From Piscicola geometra (taxonomy: Eukaryota > Annelida > Clitellata > Hirudinida > Piscicolidae), in contig OX030959.1 in assembly GCA_943735955.1 (NCBI GenBank), forward strand, positions 1,392,725-1,456,724: DNA of 64,000 nucleotides. The letters are read 5' to 3'. Of this stretch, positions 58,965-64,000 are shown piece after piece (position 1 is the first letter of the stretch; the number at the start of each line of letters is the position of its first letter). The notes beneath the pieces are model-generated. The model was given only the letters and a program-made list of their open reading frames with translations. It was not told where the DNA came from and searched no databases. Made by a program: the position numbers and the translations under genes.

Positions 58965-58970
58965 AATAAA
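58965..58970 (+). terminator. poly(A) signal of ESF1
   Basis: AATAAA 126 nt after the ESF1 stop codon. A dispersed repeat begins immediately downstream. Confidence 0.65.
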
Positions 58971-58973
58971 TCT

Positions 58974-59040
58974 CTACAATACAACACGATACAACGACAA
59001 ATTTTATTAAAAGTGGCGTAAGCCCGGACGAGCGTCAAGA
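58974..59040. mobile_element. dispersed repeat copy 2
   Basis: Similar to 58056-58130, with TGGCGTAAGCCCGGACGAGC at its end, just after the ESF1 poly(A) signal. Confidence 0.4.
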
Positions 59041-59261
59041 ACCCACCATCATGACCTTCTTCTATCATCACTATCTGCCCATGCATTCATATTACACACA
59101 TGAAACACTACACCTTAGGCACCTTACATGTGCCTTGTATCTTCTAGCGCACTTTTTGCGTGCTCCCGTTTGTGAGGAATCATCACTTTGTATGTCTTCA
59201 TTTCAAGGTGGTTCTCGGCCTTCATAAACTCCGTTTGCTCTGGTCCTTAGCTTTGCATTAG

Positions 59262-59410
59262 GGTGGAAGGGTGACGGATTGGTTAACATAGCCATGGGTC
59301 GTGGGTTCGATTCCTTCACAGCCTAGTAACCTACATTTCTTGGAGAAGAGATGGGTACCATGAAGAGAAACTTAAGCCCGTGACAGAAATAACAATCCAA
59401 CAATTTTGAT
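59262..59410 (+). mobile_element. tRNA-derived SINE-like element
   Basis: GGTGGAAGGGTGACGGATTG, then GGTTAACATAGCC (box-A-like), and GGTTCGATTCC at 59304-59314 (a near-perfect box B). A non-tRNA stretch follows. No cloverleaf complete enough for a functional tRNA gene is visible, so a tRNA-derived SINE head is the best reading. Confidence 0.5.
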
Positions 59411-59941
59411 GTCTTTCCTACGACCTGACATTTACCTTTTTGTTATGCATTAACACACATCGTCATCACCAATGCTATCATCATCAAAACCGTTTTCATC
59501 AATACCTTCATCATCACCATCTTTATCAACACTATCATCATCACCATCTTTATCAAAACTATCATGGTCTCATTCTTAATCATCAGGATCGTTACAAAGC
59601 CATGGTCATTATCATCATCATCATCATTATCATCTTATTCACCGTCGTCATCATGATCATCCTTATCATCGTCATCATCATCATCATCACCCACAATTCT
59701 CATACATCGACGCTTACTTAAGGGGCTGCAGACACACTCGAAATAGCAATGTCTTCAATCTCCGCATGGCAACTCGAAAAGCTCGAGAAAGCCTGCGAAA
59801 GAGAGACCTCGCCGCCTAAGACACTTCACTTTTCCTAGTAAAAGATTTTTGAAAAAAAATTTAAACTTAATTTTAATAATAAATGAGTAATAAAAAGAGA
59901 ATCATCGTACCCACTCACTGACCCCTGCACCTGCTTTCCCG

Positions 59942-59948
59942 CTATATA
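59942..59948 (+). promoter_or_regulatory. possible TATA box of the Wnt gene
   Basis: TATATAAA-type sequence (CTATATAAAACCG) about 195 bp upstream of the proposed Wnt ATG. Position and motif only. Confidence 0.35.
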
Positions 59949-60138
59949 AAACCGTCTGCTTGCCTCCTTGCAGCCATCTGACACTTCAGATCCAAATGAC
60001 ACTTTGTGAAACTTTAAAATAAGCTATTAAAAAAAACATTTGAAGATACATTTGAAAGACTTCATCATCATCAACATCTCCAAAGAGTTTCTGAAGCAGC
60101 AACAGGGAGCACTGCATGGTGGAGAAGATGAAATGGTG

Positions 60139-61500
60139 ATGGATCGTCGTCTCCTCTTTCTCCTACTTTCCTTCATCAACATCGTCCTTTCATCGTGAGT
60201 TTTTCTCGAATGTCTGAACTGGCTTGCATCGGTGAATCTACAAACGTTAAACACCCTCCCGCAGGCTCAAGAGCGCCAAACACTCAACCGACTCAACGCC
60301 TCATCGTCGAAACCAACTCAAACCCACCACAAAGAACCATTCCTCCACCACTAGGAATGCAGAACTTGAACGTCTCTTCTCACACGCCCACCCCCCTGCC
60401 CACCCTCCTGCCCACCCCCCTGCCCACCTCTCATGCTCTCTCCTGAAGCACTTGAAACATCAGCACCTCTTCTGTCTGCACCACCCTGCGGTGACTTTCT
60501 TTTCTTGTTGCATGATCGGATTCAGATGTTTCAATAGTTCTTATTCAAAAGTCTTTCACCATTTTAAACCACCTCTATCGTTCCACACTTACAACCACCA
60601 TCGTCTTTTTCACCATTCCATACTTACAAATATTCCATCACTACCTTCTTTACCATTTCACACTTGAAACCATCACTATAATCTTTTCCACCATTTCCAC
60701 CATTCCACAACCTCCCCCAAGGTGACAATGTCTCTTCTGGCAGGCATGCACGCTTCGATGCAACACTGCCAAAGACTGTTCAGAACGCATCGATGGAACT
60801 GCCAACCTTTCCTTCCAAACCATCTCTCCCCACTCCACTCCCCTCCAACTCACCATCTCTTCCTTTTGCCTCCTCCTCCATCATCTCCACTCAACCTCTT
60901 CAACAACCCTCTGGCAAACAAGAGTATGATATCATAATCTTTTTTCCGATTACAACCACCCAACCATCCTTCACCATTCATTAAATCGAAATCTTCCACT
61001 AATCGAAATTATCTCCACAATTCCTCAAAACACTGAAACACCTTTGCAGTAGCACCACACCCAAACACACCATAGCAATTCCTTTCATCACTCCCCACAA
61101 CACTGAAACACCTTCGCAACAGCACCACACCCCAACACACCATAGCAATTCCTTTTCTTACTCCTCACAACACTGAAACACCTTTGCAGTAGCACCACAC
61201 CCCAACACACCATAGCAATTCCTTTTCTTACTCCTCACAACACTGAAACACCTTTGCAGTAGCACCACACCCCAACACACCATAGCAATTCCGTTCATCA
61301 CTCCCCACAACACTGAAAAGCCTTCGCAACACCTCCGCAGGCTTCCGAGAGTCGGCTGCAGTGGTGGCGTTGATGGCGGCTGGGGCGACTGTTGCGGTGT
61401 CTCGAGGGTGTGCCTCTGGTGCCCTGCCTTGTGGCTGTCTTTCTCAGGTTTTGTACGCACACACATACACATATTTTTAAAAAGATACAATTATACATAA

Positions 61501-61541
<41 letters not shown>

Positions 61542-61811
61542 AAAACACACAGAATGGAACACAAACACATACCTAAACACCCACAAACAAACACACAAAC
61601 ACACACGCAGAAACACAAGGGTGAGTGGAGGTACAGCGAAGGATGTGCGAGGAACTTGCTGTATGCTGACGTCATGAGCAGAAGATTAATGGAAGGAAGA
61701 GAAGAAAAAAGAAGGAGTGGGAAAAGAAAGAGAGAGAGAAGGAGGTTGATGGAGAGAGGCAGGGATGCGGCATGGCTGGTTCAGAGACACAATATGAGAG
61801 TGGGAAGGAGG
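60139..61811 (+). CDS. Wnt family secreted ligand, N-terminal half (divergent)
   Basis: Five exons: 60139-60194, 60265-60490, 60722-60923, 61341-61447, 61611-61811; phases join and the reading continues beyond the last donor (AGG|GTGAGT). Exon 1 is a signal peptide (MDRRLLFLLLSFINIVLSS). Exon 2 has the first Wnt cysteines (LSCSLLKHLKHQHLFC). Exon 3 has HCQRLFRTHRWNC, matching the invariant RWNC block. Exon 4 has RESAAVVALMAAGATVAV then SRGCASGALPCGC, matching the Wnt A-A-G-V...R-C-S-G block. Exon 5 has EWRYSEGCARNLLYADVMSR and RHNMRVGRR, matching the WGGC...N...R.F and H.N..GR blocks, with an unusually basic insert between them. The palmitoylated-serine exon (CKCHGVSGSC in typical Wnts) is not convincingly found by 64000. 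Wnts signal through Frizzled. The subfamily cannot be assigned. Confidence 0.82.
61020..61325. repeat. 70-bp minisatellite before Wnt exon 4
   Basis: Four copies plus a partial one, each with CACAACACTGAAACACCTT, a GCAGTAG or GCAACAG acceptor-like site and CACCATAGCAATTCC. The last partial unit merges with the true acceptor CTCCGCAG at 61333-61340. Confidence 0.92.
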
Positions 61812-62860
61812 GTGAGTCGAAAGGTGCTGTGGAACTGTTGTTGTGGTTGTTTCAGTTGATGAGTTTCTGTTAGAGTGATTGACTTGTTGTTTTAGTTACT
61901 GAATCGTTCAACTGTTGTTTTAGTGGTTGAATGGTTGAATTGATGTTGTGTCAGTTAATGAATTATTAATGATCTTTTGTTGCTTTTGAAGCATCATAAA
62001 AATCAATTAATAATTAATTAAAGAGTTGTGCGCTTGAGTAATGAGAGTTTGGTTGGCGAGGTGTGCTGAGGTGTGACCAAACGTTCCATTACGCCTTGAT
62101 CACGACCCTCTAATTGCCATCTGCTGCCTCATTTGGCTACCACGTGACAGACCTTCTTTTTCAGGTTTAAGTTTTGAAATAGTTCAAACCTGAAACTTTT
62201 AAGAGCCAAATAAGATTTAGAGCACCAATAAGAAGACAAGAAGAGGCGGAGTCAAGTTCTGTGAGCCAATCAACGGGGAAAGGTTTAAAAACATGAAAAT
62301 TCTGCATAATTATCTTGAGATTTACAAGGCGTTTACTGAGGCAGAAGAATCAACGGCAGCTCAGACAATTGGAGCTGACTTGACGTGCGAGTAAGTGTCT
62401 CTAAAAGATGTACTCGTCTGCGTGGGGAAGTGTGAAGGAGGTTGCATTAATTGGATGTGAAGGAGTGGTGCCGTTGGGATGGAGGCAGTGCTGTGTGCAA
62501 ACAATGAAGCCTTCGTGATGGGTTGGGTGCATTTGGAAGTTCGCTGCCATGGTATTTCAAGGGATGAAAAATTCAAAATGCTTTCCTCACTCCTCACTCA
62601 TACGTTCCTAAGCAGGTCGTATACGTCTCAACAGAGGCATAAAGAGCCTGTATCGTGGGATGCCTGCATTGATGGAGCCATTTAGAAGCGGTAAATCTTG
62701 CGAGCATTGACTCATCAAATTTGCCAAGAAGTTTTATTGGTGTTGTGGATGGAATTTATTTTCCGATCTGAAGGTACGGAGTGTGGGTACAGAGTGGTAC
62801 AAATATGAAAAGAATGTTGAAATAGGATATCAGGCAGACGTCAAAAAATATGAAAAGATA
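61812..62860. other. downstream of Wnt exon 5, no gene recognised
   Basis: Probably Wnt intron sequence. A short inverted repeat, CAGGTTTAAGTTTTGAAATA facing GTTCAAACCTGAAACTT, lies at 62164-62200. An open stretch at 62479-62685 contains RCHGIS but lacks other Wnt features. Confidence 0.4.
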
Positions 62861-62879
62861 ACTACAAGCGTTTAGAAAT

Positions 62880-63525
62880 AGGAGCAGATGCACAAGCACA
62901 TAGAAATACCAGGACACTAACATAGAAATACAAGCAGATGCACACGCACACTCACATAGAAATACAAGCAGATGCACAAGTACATAGAAATACCATAACA
63001 CTAACATACAAATACAAGCACATGCACACGCACACTCACATAGAAATACAAGCAGATGCACAAGTACATAGAAATACCATAACACTAACATACAAATACA
63101 AGCACATGCACACGCACACTCACATAGAAATACAAGCACACTCACATAGAAATACAAGCACACGCACACGCACATAGAAATACAAGCACACGCAAACGCA
63201 CACTCACATAGAAATACAAGCACACTCACATAGAAATACAAGCACACGCACACGCACATAGAAATACAAGCACACGCAAACGCACACTCACATAGAAATA
63301 CAAGCACACTCACATAGAAATACAAGCACACTCACATAGAAATACAAGCACACGCACACGCACATAGAAATACAAGCACACGCACACGCACATAGAAATA
63401 CAAGCACACGCACACGCACATAGAAATACAAGCACACGCACACGCACATAGAAATACAAGCACACGCACACTCACATAGAAATACAAGCACACTCACATA
63501 GAAATACAAGCACACGCACACACGT
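62880..63525. repeat. minisatellite ACATAGAAATACAAGCACAC (variable 20-31 bp)
   Basis: About 25 copies of CATAGAAATACAAGCA separated by ACGCACACGCA or CACTCA spacers. The first third shows a higher-order unit of about 94 bp (repeated from 62940, 63034 and 63128). Confidence 0.92.
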
Positions 63526-63599
63526 GCGCAAACACGAAGAAACAAGTGATCGATCAATTGATTAGCGGAGGTAACGAGTCTCAAGACACGTCACTCAAC

Positions 63600-63755
63600 G
63601 CCCTGATTGAACTCATCCTTTTCATCCTTCATTCATCATCTCCATCCTTCATTCATCATCTTCATCCTTCATTCATCCTTTTCATCCTTCATTCATCATC
63701 TTCATCCTTCATTCATCATCTCCATCCTTCATTCATCATCTTCATTCCTCTCATT
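63600..63755. repeat. TTCATCCTTCATTCATCATC repeat
   Basis: Imperfect pyrimidine-rich units. The rest of the window to 64000 shows no gene. Confidence 0.8.
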
Positions 63756-64000
63756 TCCTTCCTCGATCTTCTTATTCTCCCTTCTTCTGAACATCCCTTT
63801 ACTTTTATAAATGTCTTAATTTCCATCCTTCTTCCCCACCTCTTAATTCATCCCTTAACCACCTTTTCAGCCTTCCCTACACCATCTCCTCTCCCATCAA
63901 TCCATCAAATTTCCAAAACTATTTAAATAATACATAAATACATAATCATGAATGAGACATAAAAAGATGAAGACAAAACCCCCATGAATTCTCGCAACCC

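Larger units (their letters stand above)
59041..60138. other. ESF1-Wnt spacer
   Basis: Apart from the SINE-like element, this holds CAT-rich repeats (59455-59700), a short open stretch at 59697-59820 and a TATATAAA-type sequence at 59942-59948. The last lies about 200 bp before the Wnt start and may be its TATA box. No other gene is recognised. Confidence 0.5.

Noticed and set aside
62479..62685. Possible Wnt exon containing RCHGIS
   Set aside because: The match to the Wnt CKCHGVSGSC block is only about five residues, the acceptor region is poor, and the following cysteines and KTCW motif are absent.

Overview
The window is nuclear DNA of a bilaterian animal. Every recognisable gene is split by short introns (about 50 to 900 bp), and each gene is a single-copy animal orthologue: an RGS-type RhoGEF, SPT5, CRTC, SDHB, a DCDC1-like doublecortin protein, FE65, ESF1 and a Wnt. 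Introns and spacers are packed with (AC)n/(GT)n, (CAT)n/(GATG)n and minisatellites. This repeat load and the mix of gene families suggest a lophotrochozoan, perhaps an annelid such as a leech, but the species is only a guess.

Layout: RGS-RhoGEF (+, 194-6689, 5' end outside the window, with a hAT transposon in one intron); SPT5 (-, 7309-15300), tail to tail with the RhoGEF and sharing overlapping poly(A) signals with it; a foldback element just upstream of the SPT5 start; CRTC (+, 16814-24013); SDHB (-, 25415-27393); DCDC1-like gene (+, 27863-34672); FE65 (-, 35783-54511, 5' end unresolved); ESF1 (+, 55117-58839); a Wnt gene (+, from 60139, 3' end unresolved). For SPT5, CRTC, SDHB, DCDC1 and ESF1 I built exon chains in which every intron phase matches and the summed coding length divides by three (972, 936, 279, 898 and 681 residues).

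The most striking feature is at 36770-47650: about 302 copies of a 36-bp unit, in perfect register with no indels, coding on the minus strand for the 12-residue repeat DDVSGDNEVS(K/E)R. The 3.9-kresidue open frame that carries it starts 265 bp after the last PTB2 exon of FE65, in compatible phase. A short exon resembling the normal FE65 C-terminus follows at 35851-35783. FE65 here may therefore contain a giant repeat exon. A silent GAT/GAC change in each unit creates or destroys the CREB/ATF palindrome TGACGTCA, so the same DNA is also an array of many perfect CRE sites.

A second theme is intron structure. Many introns start with (GT)n or GATG-rich sequence and end with (CA)n or CATC-rich sequence on the sense strand, so the two ends are complementary and could pair to bring the splice sites together. 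The genes are not an operon. Their functions span Rho signalling, transcription elongation, CREB coactivation, respiration, cytoskeleton, APP-type adaptor signalling, ribosome biogenesis and morphogen signalling, and linkage is probably incidental apart from divergent and convergent promoter or terminator sharing.
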